A stretch of DNA of 64,000 nt, taken from assembly GCF_016907715.1 (NCBI RefSeq), contig NZ_JAFBCM010000001.1:3720001-3784000 (forward strand). The letters are read 5' to 3'. The notes beneath the pieces were generated by a model, which searched no databases, was not told the origin of the DNA, and worked only from the letters and a program-made list of their open reading frames with translations. The position numbers and the translations under genes are program-made. This document shows, in pieces, positions 47,088-55,093 of the stretch. Source of the DNA: Tenggerimyces flavus (GTDB lineage Bacteria > Actinomycetota > Actinomycetes > Propionibacteriales > Actinopolymorphaceae). Numbering within the stretch: position 1 is the first letter of the stretch; each line of letters begins with the position of its first letter.

Positions 47088-47210
47088 GGCCAACTGATGG
47101 GCGAGACGCAGCTGGTGGGAAAGGGGATGGCCAACTGATGGGCGAGACGCAGCTGGTGGGAAAGGGGATGGCCAACTGATGGGCGAGACGCAGCTGGTGG
47201 GAAAGGGGAT
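47088..47210. repeat. Three perfect 41-base tandem repeats
   Basis: Units at 47088-47128, 47129-47169 and 47170-47210 are identical and begin GGCCAACTGATGGGCGAGAC. A diverged single unit exists in copy 1 of the long repeat near 27650. The unit is not a multiple of three and not protein-like. Confidence 0.9.
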
Positions 47211-47485
47211 GGCCAACCGATGGTCGGGTGGTGTCGCCGGCCGGCGGTGAGGGTCGAGGGGATGGCTGACCGATGGTCGGGATGGGTGACCGACAGCCGA
47301 TGAGGTGGCCAACCGTCGAGCGGGTGGAGTCGCCGGCCGGCGGTGACGGCCGGTGGTGACGGCCGGTGGTGACGGTCGAGAGGACGGTCGAGAGGACGGT
47401 CGAGCAGCGGTGAGGCTCGAGGAAATGGCCGGCCAAGGAGGCGCGGCGACCTCGAAGCGCCGTGCCCCGTTCTCCCCGCTCCCCG

Positions 47486-47510
47486 TTGGATGAAGGGCAC
47501 CTTCATCCAA
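47486..47510. repeat. Short family C palindrome
   Basis: TTGGATGAAGG and CCTTCATCCAA are perfectly inverted around GCA. Confidence 0.8.
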
Positions 47511-47664
47511 AGCCCGGCGCGGCCCTCGGGAACCAGGATCTGTGCCTGGCTGGTTGGGTCGGGGGCACCCTGGTCCCATAGGTCCGGACGAGGGTGCCCC
47601 CGACCCAGTCAAGCCCGGCCACCCCGGCCACACACCGGCCGCTTCGACAACAGCCACCGAGCCG

Positions 47665-47695
47665 TTCTTGGATGAAGGGCACCTTCATCCAAGAA
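47665..47695. repeat. Short family C palindrome with longer arms
   Basis: TTCTTGGATGAAGG (47665-47678) and CCTTCATCCAAGAA (47682-47695) are perfectly inverted around GCA. Confidence 0.8.
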
Positions 47696-47727
47696 GCCAG
47701 GCCCATCCGCCAGCCGCCCTCAACGCC

Positions 47728-47807
47728 CCGTGATCATGAACGTGATCATGAAGCCGTACCAGTCGTATACGCCGGGTTGGCCTTCATGATCACGTTCATG
47801 ATCACGG
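47728..47807. repeat. Palindrome D, copy 2
   Basis: Perfect 26-base arms (47728-47753 and 47782-47807) contain CATGAACGTG and CACGTTCATG where copy 1 has CATGTACGTG and CACGTACATG. The spacer keeps GTCGTATACGCC. Confidence 0.85.
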
Positions 47808-47869
47808 ACAGGTGGCCGAAGCTCGGACCAGGGCGCCCCCGACCCAGCGCAAACCCCGCCACGTTTCGC

Positions 47870-47916
47870 ATGAAGGGCACCTTCATTCAATAGGTTTGAA
47901 TGAAGGTGCCCTTCAT
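47870..47916. repeat. Family C hairpin
   Basis: ATGAAGGGCACCTTCAT at 47870-47886 is followed by ATGAAGGTGCCCTTCAT at 47900-47916, with TTCAA-TAGG-TTTGAA between them. Confidence 0.8.
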
Positions 47917-48049
47917 TCAAACCCGCGCACGTCGCCGGATCCGGTCAGGGCTGTTTCCCACCTCGTACCCCGTGGCTCACGTAACGTCCACCGCGGATCG
48001 CCAAGCTGACCGCGATGTCTGGGCCGAGAGGCGCCATGAGGGGAGTGCG

Positions 48050-49666
48050 GTGAATCGCCTACTGAAGGATCTGCGAACCAGCGAGCTCGACCGGCGGAAG
48101 TTCCTGGCGCTGACCAGTGCCGGGGCGGTGGCGGCGGTGTTCGGGTTCGGCCCGTACACGAGCCGCGAGGCCGCCGACCTGACGTTCGCCAGCGACCCGT
48201 TCACGCTCGGCGTCGCCTCCGGTGACCCGCTCCCCGACGGCGTCGTGCTGTGGACGCGCCTCGCCCCCGACCCGCTGGCCGAGGGCGGTGCGGGTGGCAT
48301 GCCGTACGAGAAGGTCGCGGTGCGCTGGGAGATCTCCGAGTACGAGAACTTCCGCAAGCTCACCAAGACCGGCACCGCGTTCGCCCACCCCGAGCTCGCG
48401 CACTCAGTCCACGTCGAGGCGACCGGCCTGCGCCCCGACCGGTGGTACTTCTACCGGTTCCGCGTCGGCCGCGAGGTCAGCCCGGTCGGCCGCACCAAGA
48501 CCGCGCCAGCCCCAGGCGCCAACAACAGCAGGCTGAACTTCGCGTTCGCCTCCTGCCAGGCGTACCCGGACGGCTTCTGGACCGCCTACGAGCACATGGC
48601 CAGCGAGGACCTCGACCTCGTCGTCCACCTCGGCGACTACATCTACGAGTACGGCATCCCCACGCACGGCGGCCGCCGCAACCAGCCCGGCAGTGTGCCG
48701 ATCTACTTCGCCGGCGAGACGATCACGCTCGACCGCTACCGCCTCCAGCACGCGCTCTACAAGTCCGACCCGAACCTGCAGGCCGTCCACCGCAACTTCC
48801 CCTGGATCGTCACCTGGGACGACCACGAGGTCGAGAACAACTACGCCGCCGGCATCCCCGAGGCGAGCAGCCAGACCCCGAACCCCGCCGACTTCCTGGT
48901 CCGCCGCGCGAACGCCTACCGCGCCTACTACGAGCACATGCCGCTGCGCCGTACGTCGATGCCGCAGGGCCCGGACATGCAGCTCTACCGGCGGCTCCGC
49001 TACGGCAACCTGGCCGAGTTCAACGTGCTCGACACCCGCCAGTTCCGCTCCGACCAGGCCGCCGGCGACGGGACCGACCCGCCGAACCCGGAGAGCCTCG
49101 ACCCCGCGCGCACCATCACCGGGGCAGAGCAGGAGCGCTGGCTGCTGGACGGCCTCGCCGCCTCCCAAGCGACCTGGAACGTGCTCGCGAACCAGGTGAT
49201 CATGGCCCAGCGCGACGTCGCGGACGGCTACGCGAAGGCGTACTCGATGGACCAGTGGGACGGGTACGTCGGCTCCCGCGACCGTGTCCTCGGCTTCATC
49301 ACCCAGCAGCAGATCCGCAACCCCGTCGTGATCACCGGCGACGTGCACTCGAACTGGGCCGCGAACCTCAAGGCGAACTTCGACGACCCCGCCTCGCGCA
49401 CGATCGGCGTCGAGCTGATCGGCACGTCGATCTCCTCCGGGGGCGACGGCTCGGACACCTCCGCCGGCGGCGAGCTCGCGTTGCGGCAGAACCCGCACTA
49501 CAAGTTCTTCAACGGTCAGCGTGGCTACGTGAAGTGCGCGGTGACCCCGGAGCTGTGGAAGGCCGACTACCGAGTCGTGCCGTTCGTGTACGAGCAGGGC
49601 GCGCCGATCTCCACGCGGCGCAGCTTCGTGACCGAGGCGGGCAACCCGGGACTGGAGGACGCGTGA
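48050..49666 (+). CDS. PhoD-type alkaline phosphatase/phosphodiesterase
   Basis: This 538-residue secreted enzyme releases phosphate from mono- or diesters using calcium and iron. GTG at 48050 is chosen because GGGGAG lies just upstream and the product begins with a Tat signal (DRRKFLALTSAGAVAAVFGFG). PhoD features are GVASGDPLPDGVVLWTRLAP, VVHLGDYIYEYG, VTWDDHEVENNYAAG and VITGDVHSNW. It is complete. The next gene starts on the last base of its stop codon, so the two are coupled. Confidence 0.92.
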   Translation: MNRLLKDLRTSELDRRKFLALTSAGAVAAVFGFGPYTSREAADLTFASDPFTLGVASGDPLPDGVVLWTRLAPDPLAEGGAGGMPYEKVAVRWEISEYENFRKLTKTGTAFAHPELAHSVHVEATGLRPDRWYFYRFRVGREVSPVGRTKTAPAPGANNSRLNFAFASCQAYPDGFWTAYEHMASEDLDLVVHLGDYIYEYGIPTHGGRRNQPGSVPIYFAGETITLDRYRLQHALYKSDPNLQAVHRNFPWIVTWDDHEVENNYAAGIPEASSQTPNPADFLVRRANAYRAYYEHMPLRRTSMPQGPDMQLYRRLRYGNLAEFNVLDTRQFRSDQAAGDGTDPPNPESLDPARTITGAEQERWLLDGLAASQATWNVLANQVIMAQRDVADGYAKAYSMDQWDGYVGSRDRVLGFITQQQIRNPVVITGDVHSNWAANLKANFDDPASRTIGVELIGTSISSGGDGSDTSAGGELALRQNPHYKFFNGQRGYVKCAVTPELWKADYRVVPFVYEQGAPISTRRSFVTEAGNPGLEDA

Positions 49667-50487
49667 TGAAGCGGTTGTTCCTGGTGCTGCTGGTCCTCGC
49701 CGCCGCGCTGGTGCCCGCCGGTGTGGTCGCCGCCGCGCCCACGTCCGACCTCGTGCTCTCGGCCAATCCGACCCGGCTGGCGCTGCGCCAGTGCACGTCG
49801 GCGTTCGTCAAGCTGGGCGTCACGAACCAGTCGACCACGGCCAGGTACGTGGACATCGGCATCACCCCAGCGGCGGGGCTCCGCACGAGCCCGCGCGTCT
49901 CCTCGTACGTACCGGCGTCGTCCACGGTCTACCTGGACGTCGAGGTGTACGTGGGGGAGACGACGGCCGACGGGACGCACCGGGTGCGGTTCGAGGCCCT
50001 CGGGACGACCTCGCGGCTGATCGTGCCGGTGGACGTCAGCGCACCCGCGACGGCACGCTGCATCCCGCGGTCCGCGCAGACGGTGACGACGACCAGCGAG
50101 CAGCTGGAGAACGCGGCCGTCCTGGCACTGGACGGGCGTTCGGCCTCGATCTGGCACACGCACTTCAGCCCCGCCCCGCGCTCGCACCTGCCGCAGTCGA
50201 TCACGGTCGGCCTGGGTGGCGCGTACGACGTGTCGGAGCTGTCGTACCTGCCCCGCCAGGACGGCGGGCTGAACGGGACGATCACCACCTGGACGGTGTT
50301 CGCGAGCACGGACGGGACGACGTTCGCCCAGGTGGCGACGGGGACGTGGGCGGGCGACGCGACGCGCAAGGCGGCGACGTTCAGCGCTCCCGGCGCCCGG
50401 TACGTCCGCCTGCTGGCGACCGTCGGCGTGGCCGACTATGCGTCAGCGTCGGAGATCGTCTTCTACGGCCGCCCGGCGGCTGGCTAG
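49666..50487 (+). CDS. Secreted protein with C-terminal discoidin (F5/8 type C) domain
   Basis: This 273-residue protein has a signal peptide (LFLVLLVLAAALVPAGVVAA), an N-terminal beta-sandwich of about 110 residues that resembles proteins with an alpha-amylase-inhibitor-like or NPCBM-like fold, and a discoidin-like domain (ALDGRSASIWHTHFSP, WTVFASTDGTTFAQVATGTW, ARYVRLLATVGV). It probably binds polysaccharide or the cell surface. ATG at 49666 shares its A with the phosphatase stop (TGATG). A functional link with the phosphatase is likely from this coupling. Confidence 0.8.
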   Translation: MKRLFLVLLVLAAALVPAGVVAAAPTSDLVLSANPTRLALRQCTSAFVKLGVTNQSTTARYVDIGITPAAGLRTSPRVSSYVPASSTVYLDVEVYVGETTADGTHRVRFEALGTTSRLIVPVDVSAPATARCIPRSAQTVTTTSEQLENAAVLALDGRSASIWHTHFSPAPRSHLPQSITVGLGGAYDVSELSYLPRQDGGLNGTITTWTVFASTDGTTFAQVATGTWAGDATRKAATFSAPGARYVRLLATVGVADYASASEIVFYGRPAAG

Positions 50488-51056
50488 GCGGGAACAGGCA
50501 CGGGTGCGGCCTGCTTGAACCGCAGCCAGCGGACGACCAGGACAGCCGCGAGGATCGGCCCGATGCCCCACGCCACCGGGGCGACGAGGCCCATCAGGTC
50601 GGTGGAGTTGAGCGCGAGCCCGACCGCGGCGCCGGGGCTGAGCACGCCGATGACCGCGAACGTGCCCGCGATCGTTCGCTCCAGCCCGCCCGTACGGAAG
50701 ACGGGGATCAGCAGCAGGCAGGCGAGGCTGAAGAAGATCCCGAACCCGAGACTCTCGAACGCGAACATGAGCGACGGCCAGCCATAGGGCAGGAACCAGT
50801 CGAGCCCCTCCGTCCGGCCGAGGTCGGGGCTCTGGCGTACGAGGGTCAGCGCCACGAACCGGTTGACGGACACCAGCGCGACCAGGATCGCCAGGAAGAT
50901 CAGCGAGGCGAGCGTGTAGATCCGCTGGCTCGGCGCGGCCGCGAGGTGGATCGCGCACCACAGCGGCACCATCGCGAGTACCGACGCGAGCAGCAGAAGG
51001 TGGAAGACCGTCGAATAGGGCTCGGGCGGCGGGAACGGCACGCCCTTCACCATCAT
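50484..51056 (-). CDS. Multi-pass membrane protein of unknown function
   Basis: This 190-residue protein has five hydrophobic helices (for example FHLLLLASVLAMVPLWCAI, TLASLIFLAILVALVSV and APVAWGIGPILAAVLVVRWL) and the loop LDWFLPYGWPSLMFAFESLGFG. The frame stays open upstream of ATG 51056 for about 35 codons and encodes another likely helix (AGIVVAGAGVVYLGVL) but has no ATG, GTG or TTG there, so the true start may be rare or lost. Its 3' end overlaps the discoidin gene by four bases. It is divergent from a TetR gene across a palindromic operator. Confidence 0.7.
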   Translation of the reverse strand: MMVKGVPFPPPEPYSTVFHLLLLASVLAMVPLWCAIHLAAAPSQRIYTLASLIFLAILVALVSVNRFVALTLVRQSPDLGRTEGLDWFLPYGWPSLMFAFESLGFGIFFSLACLLLIPVFRTGGLERTIAGTFAVIGVLSPGAAVGLALNSTDLMGLVAPVAWGIGPILAAVLVVRWLRFKQAAPVPVPA

Positions 51057-51147
51057 CGTGGTGAGAACGCCGAGGTAGACGACTCCCGCCCCGGCGACGA
51101 CGATCCCCGCGGTCTGCCCGAGACTATGATGGCGACTGCTGTTGGCT

Positions 51148-51174
51148 TTAATGGTGACGAACGTACGCCATTAA
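51148..51174. promoter_or_regulatory. Palindromic operator between membrane protein and TetR genes
   Basis: TTAATGG at 51148-51154 is mirrored by CCATTAA at 51168-51174, with a further matching position inside each arm. It sits 21 bases before the TetR ATG and close to the divergent membrane-protein gene, fitting a TetR-type binding site. Confidence 0.65.
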
Positions 51175-51194
51175 TCGAGGAGAGGTCAAGGGAG

Positions 51195-51947
51195 ATGCCC
51201 AAGCCGCGCAGGGCCCCGATGCCACGGGGCGTCGAACTGGCCTGGCGCTCCGCGCGCGGAACCAAGCCCGGCCCGCGCCCCGCCCTCACCCTCGAGCGGA
51301 TCGTCGGTGCGGCGATCGAGGTCGCGGACGAGGCCGGCCTCGCGGCCGTCTCACTCGCCCGCGTCGCCGCCGCCCTCGGGTGCGCCACCACGTCGCTGTA
51401 CCGGCACGTCCGGGCCAAGGACGACCTGGTCGTCCTCATGTGCGACGCGGCAGCCGCTCCGCCCGCCGACCTGCCGGCGCCCGACCCGCTGCACTGGCAG
51501 CGGTCGCTGCGCGACCTCGCGTCGCGGATCTTCCAGCTCTACCGGGCCCATCCCTGGGCGCTGGACGTCCCGCCGAGCGGCCCGCCGACGACCCCGAACC
51601 AGCTCCTGTGGGGCGAACACCTGCTGCGGGCGCTGTCGCGGACGACGTTGACGTACGCCGACCAGCTCCGCACGATCACGCTGATCACCGGGTACGCCCG
51701 CGAGCAGGCCCGGCTGGCCACCGACCCCGTCATCGCGAGGGACGAGGCCCCCGCGGCCGAGGACGGCGGGTATTTCCAGCTGCTCAGCGCGGTGATGACC
51801 CCGGACCGCTACCCGATGTTCTGCCGCGTACTCGCCGACGACGAGCTCACCACCGGCATCGGCTACACCGACGAGGACTTCGAGTTCGGCCTGGCCCGGA
51901 TCCTCACCGGCCTGACCGAACTGAACGAACGCCAGCCCCCGCCGTGA
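51195..51947 (+). CDS. TetR/AcrR-family regulator with TetR-type C-terminal domain
   Basis: This 250-residue regulator has a basic N-terminus, an HTH (TLERIVGAAIEVADEAGLAAVSLARVAAAL followed by TTSLYRHVRAKDDL is the usual pattern; shown here in parts) and a C-terminal domain like that of classic TetR (HPWALDVPPSGPPTTPNQL). GAGGAGAGG lies 10-18 bases before the ATG at 51195. It probably controls the divergent membrane protein and itself through the palindrome at 51148-51174. Its 3' end runs into palindrome D copy 3. Confidence 0.88.
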   Translation: MPKPRRAPMPRGVELAWRSARGTKPGPRPALTLERIVGAAIEVADEAGLAAVSLARVAAALGCATTSLYRHVRAKDDLVVLMCDAAAAPPADLPAPDPLHWQRSLRDLASRIFQLYRAHPWALDVPPSGPPTTPNQLLWGEHLLRALSRTTLTYADQLRTITLITGYAREQARLATDPVIARDEAPAAEDGGYFQLLSAVMTPDRYPMFCRVLADDELTTGIGYTDEDFEFGLARILTGLTELNERQPPP

Positions 51948-52018
51948 TCATGTACGTGATCATGAAGCCGGAGCACCTCCATACGCCACCGCGCCGTCAT
52001 GATCACGTACATGATCAC
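51944..52018. repeat. Palindrome D, copy 3
   Basis: Perfect 22-base arms (51944-51965 and 51997-52018) with the TGTACGTG core of copy 1 enclose a spacer with CATACGCC. It overlaps the TetR stop codon and cuts into a gene fragment on the other strand. Confidence 0.85.
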
Positions 52019-52112
52019 CGGGCTCGCGGGGCTCGTCGAGCGCCAGGACGGCCACCAGCGGTTGCGCGAGGAACTGGGTACTCTCGTCCGAGGTCATCTT
52101 CCGGATCTCCAT
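51960..52112 (-). pseudogene. Truncated 5' end of a pyridoxamine-phosphate-oxidase-like (PPOX) gene
   Basis: ATG at 52112 has AAGGA 6 bases upstream and begins MEIRKMTSDESTQFLAQPLV, continuing AVLALDEPRE, which resembles the start of small FMN/F420-binding PPOX-fold proteins (FLAEP-x-VAVLA). After about 32 codons the frame enters palindrome D copy 3 and ends at a TGA after 50 codons. The rest of the gene is missing. The likely reading is a gene cut off when the repeat, or the TetR region, arrived. The homology is recalled, not searched. Confidence 0.45.
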
Positions 52113-52284
52113 GCCCGTTCCTTACCCCATCTCGGGCGGTACGCGCGCCCGGCCAGGGGCGGATTGGTTACGCAGCGGTATCGGCTGGTACCCTTGCTGC
52201 TGCCGTACCGCCGGCCGCGGAACAAGAGTGCCCAGGTGAACCCGCCCTGGCGCGCCGCGCAACGGAAATTCCGAAAGGAGCACT

Positions 52285-52554
52285 GTGTCGCTCGACGCTG
52301 CTACCAAGAAGCAGATCATCACCGAGTACGCAACCGACGAGGGCGACACTGGGTCGCCCGAAGTCCAGGTGGCGCTGCTCTCGCATCGGATCAGGCATCT
52401 GACCGAGCACCTCAAGTTCCACAAGCACGACCACCACAGCCGACGCGGCCTGCTGATCCTGAACGGTCAGCGCCGCAGGCTGCTGAACTACCTGATGAAG
52501 AACGACATCGCGCGCTACCGGACGCTGATCGAACGTCTCGGCCTCCGCCGATAG
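52285..52554 (+). CDS. rpsO: 30S ribosomal protein S15
   Basis: This 89-residue protein binds 16S rRNA in the platform. It shows the full S15 pattern: [63 protein letters not shown] at 52285 has AAAGGAG 7 bases upstream. Its position before pnp is standard. A plausible promoter (TTGGTT ... TACCCT) is near 52164-52195, of low certainty. Confidence 0.97.
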   Translation: MSLDAATKKQIITEYATDEGDTGSPEVQVALLSHRIRHLTEHLKFHKHDHHSRRGLLILNGQRRRLLNYLMKNDIARYRTLIERLGLRR

Positions 52555-52882
52555 CGCCCTTCGGGAGCGGTGCCCACCAGGGCCCCGCTCCTGTTCCATA
52601 TCGTGAGGCCAGTCCATTTCGACTGGCCTTCGCCCCGCCCGGGTAGACCACTGCTCAGGCGGTCTCACAACTGAATACGCCGAGTAAGACACCAGTACCA
52701 ATCGGAGCGACCCGCGACCGCAGCGCGAAGCAAGCGGTGCAGCAGCTCGCCGGTCCTCGGTAGTGGCCCCCGGACAGCACCACCAGCACCAACGAGATCC
52801 GTGGGCCTCGATCGAAGACCGGCACTCCCCGCCGCGCGGAAGGGCAGTCGCGGCCGCTCCCGAAACAAGAGGAGGGAGCCCT
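52555..52882. other. rpsO-pnp intergenic region
   Basis: These 328 bases contain a terminator-like hairpin (52606-52629) and, after it, probably the pnp promoter and leader. Such leaders are often cut by RNase III-type enzymes for PNPase autoregulation, but I see no clear long duplex here besides that hairpin. Confidence 0.4.
52606..52630 (+). terminator. Hairpin after rpsO
   Basis: AGGCCAGTC and GACTGGCCT form a 9-base stem with a CATTTC loop, followed by TCGCC rather than a T-run. It lies 51 bases after the rpsO stop and could be a partial terminator. Confidence 0.6.
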
Positions 52883-55093
52883 GTGGAGGGTCCCGGTATT
52901 CACACAGCAACAGCAACGATCGACAACGGTTCGTTCGGCACCAGGACGGTGCGGTTCGAGACGGGTCGGGTCGCCAGGCAGGCGGCCGGTGCCGTGGTCG
53001 CCTATCTCGACGACGACACCATGGTGTTGTCCGCGACGACGGCCAGCAAGCACCCGAAGGAGCACTTCGACTTCTTCCCGCTGACGGTCGACGTCGAGGA
53101 GCGCGGGTACGCCGCCGGCAAGATCCCCGGCTCGGTGTTCCGGCGCGAAGGCCGCCCGAGTGAGGACGCGATCCTCACCTGCCGGCTGATCGACCGCCCG
53201 TTGAGGCCCAGCTTCGTCAAGGGTCTCCGCAACGAGATCCAGGTCGTCATCACCGTGATGGCGCTCAACCCCGACGCGCTGTACGACGTGCTCGCGATCA
53301 ACGCCGCCTCGGCGTCGACGCAGATCGCCGGCCTGCCGTTCTCCGGCCCGATCGGCGGCGTCCGCGTCGCGCTGATCGACGGCCAGTGGGTCGCGTTCCC
53401 GCGCCGCAGCGAGATCGAGCGCGCGGTCTTCGACATGGTCGTCGCCGGCCGCGTGGTCGAGGACGGTGACGTCGCGATCATGATGGTCGAGGCCGAGTCC
53501 ACCGACTCGACCTGGCAGCTCGTCCAGGACGGCACCCAGGCGCCGACCGAGGAGATCGTGGCCGAGGGCCTCGAGGCCTCCAAGGCGTTCATCAAGGTCC
53601 TGTGCGAGGCGCAGGCCGCGATGGCGGCCGAGGCGGCCAAGCCGACCGGTGAGTTCCCGGTCTACAAGGACTACGAGGACGACGCTCTCGCGGCCGTCGA
53701 CGGGGCCGTACGCAACGACCTCGCCGAGGCGCTGACGATCGCCGGCAAGGCCGAGCGCGAGTCGAGGCTCGACGAGCTCAAGGCCTCCATGGTCGAGCGG
53801 CTCGCCGGCGACTTCGAGGGTCGCGAGAAGGAGCTCAGCGCGGCCTACCGTTCGCTCACCAAGACGCTCGTCCGCGAGCGGGTGCTGCGCGACAAGGTCC
53901 GCATGGACGGTCGCGGCCTGGCCGACATCCGGCCGCTGACGGCCGAGATCAACGTCGTGCCGCGGGTCCACGGCTCCGCGCTGTTCGAGCGTGGCGAGAC
54001 GCAGATCCTGGGCATCACGACGCTGAACATGCTGTCGCTCGAGCGTCGCATCGGCCTCACGCTGGCCGAGGACACGACCAAGCGCTACATGCACAATTAC
54101 AACTTCCCGCCCTACTCGACCGGTGAGACCGGCCGGGTCGGTTCGCCGAAGCGGCGCGAGATCGGGCACGGCGCACTCGCCGAGCGCGCGCTCGCCCCGG
54201 TGCTGCCGACGCGCGAGGAGTTCCCGTACGCCATCCGCCAGGTCTCCGAGGCGCTTGGCTCCAACGGCTCCACCTCGATGGGCTCGGTCTGCGCGTCCAC
54301 GCTGGGCCTGCTCTCCGCCGGTGTGCCGCTGCGCGCGCCGGTCGCGGGCATCGCGATGGGCCTCATCTCCGGTGAGGTCGACGGCAAGGAGGAGTTCGTC
54401 GCGCTGACCGACATCCTCGGCGCCGAGGACGCGTTCGGCGACATGGACTTCAAGGTCGCCGGTACGAAGGACTTCGTGACCGCGCTGCAGCTCGACACCA
54501 AGCTCGACGGCATTCCCGCGTCGGTGCTGGCCGCCGCTCTGCAGCAGGCGCGCGACGCGCGCCTGACGATCCTCGGCGTCATGGAGAAGGCGATCTCCGA
54601 GCCCGGCGAGATGTCGGAGTTCGCGCCGCGGATCATCACGATGCACATCCCGGTCGACAAGATCGGCGAGGTGATCGGGCCGAAGGGCAAGGTCATCAAC
54701 CAGATCCAGGACGACACCGGCGCTCAGATCACCATCGAGGACGATGGCACGATCTACGTCGGCGCGGCCGACGGTCCGTCGGCGGAGGCGGCTCGGGCGA
54801 TCATCGCCGGGATCGCGACCCCGACGATGCCGGAGGTCGGCGAGCGTTATCTGGGGACGGTCGTCAAGACGACCAACTTCGGTGCGTTCATCTCGCTCGT
54901 TCCCGGCAAGGACGGCCTGCTGCACATCTCCAAGCTGCGGGTGCTCGCCGGTGGCAAGCGGGTGGAGAACGTCGAGGACGTCCTCAAGGTCGGCGACAAG
55001 CTGCAGGTCGAGATCGGTGAGATCGACGACCGCGGCAAGCTCTCGCTGGTTCCGGTGGTCGAAGAGGGCAGTGCCGACGGCGAGGAGAAGTGA
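52883..55093 (+). CDS. pnp: Polyribonucleotide nucleotidyltransferase (PNPase)
   Basis: This 736-residue phosphorolytic 3'-5' exoribonuclease has two RNase PH-like domains, KH ([20 protein letters not shown]) and S1 ([19 protein letters not shown]). The second PH domain carries the catalytic region [14 protein letters not shown] at 52883 follows AGGAGGGAG and gives the usual actinobacterial N-terminus ([20 protein letters not shown]). It overlaps the M16 gene by four bases (GTGA). Confidence 0.97.
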   Translation: MEGPGIHTATATIDNGSFGTRTVRFETGRVARQAAGAVVAYLDDDTMVLSATTASKHPKEHFDFFPLTVDVEERGYAAGKIPGSVFRREGRPSEDAILTCRLIDRPLRPSFVKGLRNEIQVVITVMALNPDALYDVLAINAASASTQIAGLPFSGPIGGVRVALIDGQWVAFPRRSEIERAVFDMVVAGRVVEDGDVAIMMVEAESTDSTWQLVQDGTQAPTEEIVAEGLEASKAFIKVLCEAQAAMAAEAAKPTGEFPVYKDYEDDALAAVDGAVRNDLAEALTIAGKAERESRLDELKASMVERLAGDFEGREKELSAAYRSLTKTLVRERVLRDKVRMDGRGLADIRPLTAEINVVPRVHGSALFERGETQILGITTLNMLSLERRIGLTLAEDTTKRYMHNYNFPPYSTGETGRVGSPKRREIGHGALAERALAPVLPTREEFPYAIRQVSEALGSNGSTSMGSVCASTLGLLSAGVPLRAPVAGIAMGLISGEVDGKEEFVALTDILGAEDAFGDMDFKVAGTKDFVTALQLDTKLDGIPASVLAAALQQARDARLTILGVMEKAISEPGEMSEFAPRIITMHIPVDKIGEVIGPKGKVINQIQDDTGAQITIEDDGTIYVGAADGPSAEAARAIIAGIATPTMPEVGERYLGTVVKTTNFGAFISLVPGKDGLLHISKLRVLAGGKRVENVEDVLKVGDKLQVEIGEIDDRGKLSLVPVVEEGSADGEEK

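Larger units (their letters stand above)
46608..48049. repeat. 1.4 kb gene-free repeat region between ribF and phoD-like gene
   Basis: No reading frame here looks like a protein. The stretch contains copy 2 of the long repeat (about 46630-47240), a 41-base triplication, four family C palindromes, one family D palindrome and an inverted repeat around 47558-47604 (GGGGGCACCCT / AGGGTGCCCCC). Shorter GATGG/GGTCG-rich direct repeats fill 47211-47420. The last 100 bases before 48050 should include the promoter of the phosphatase gene. Confidence 0.85.

Noticed and set aside
47088-47210. Possible CRISPR array
   Set aside because: The three units are directly abutting with no spacers, and no cas gene is present.
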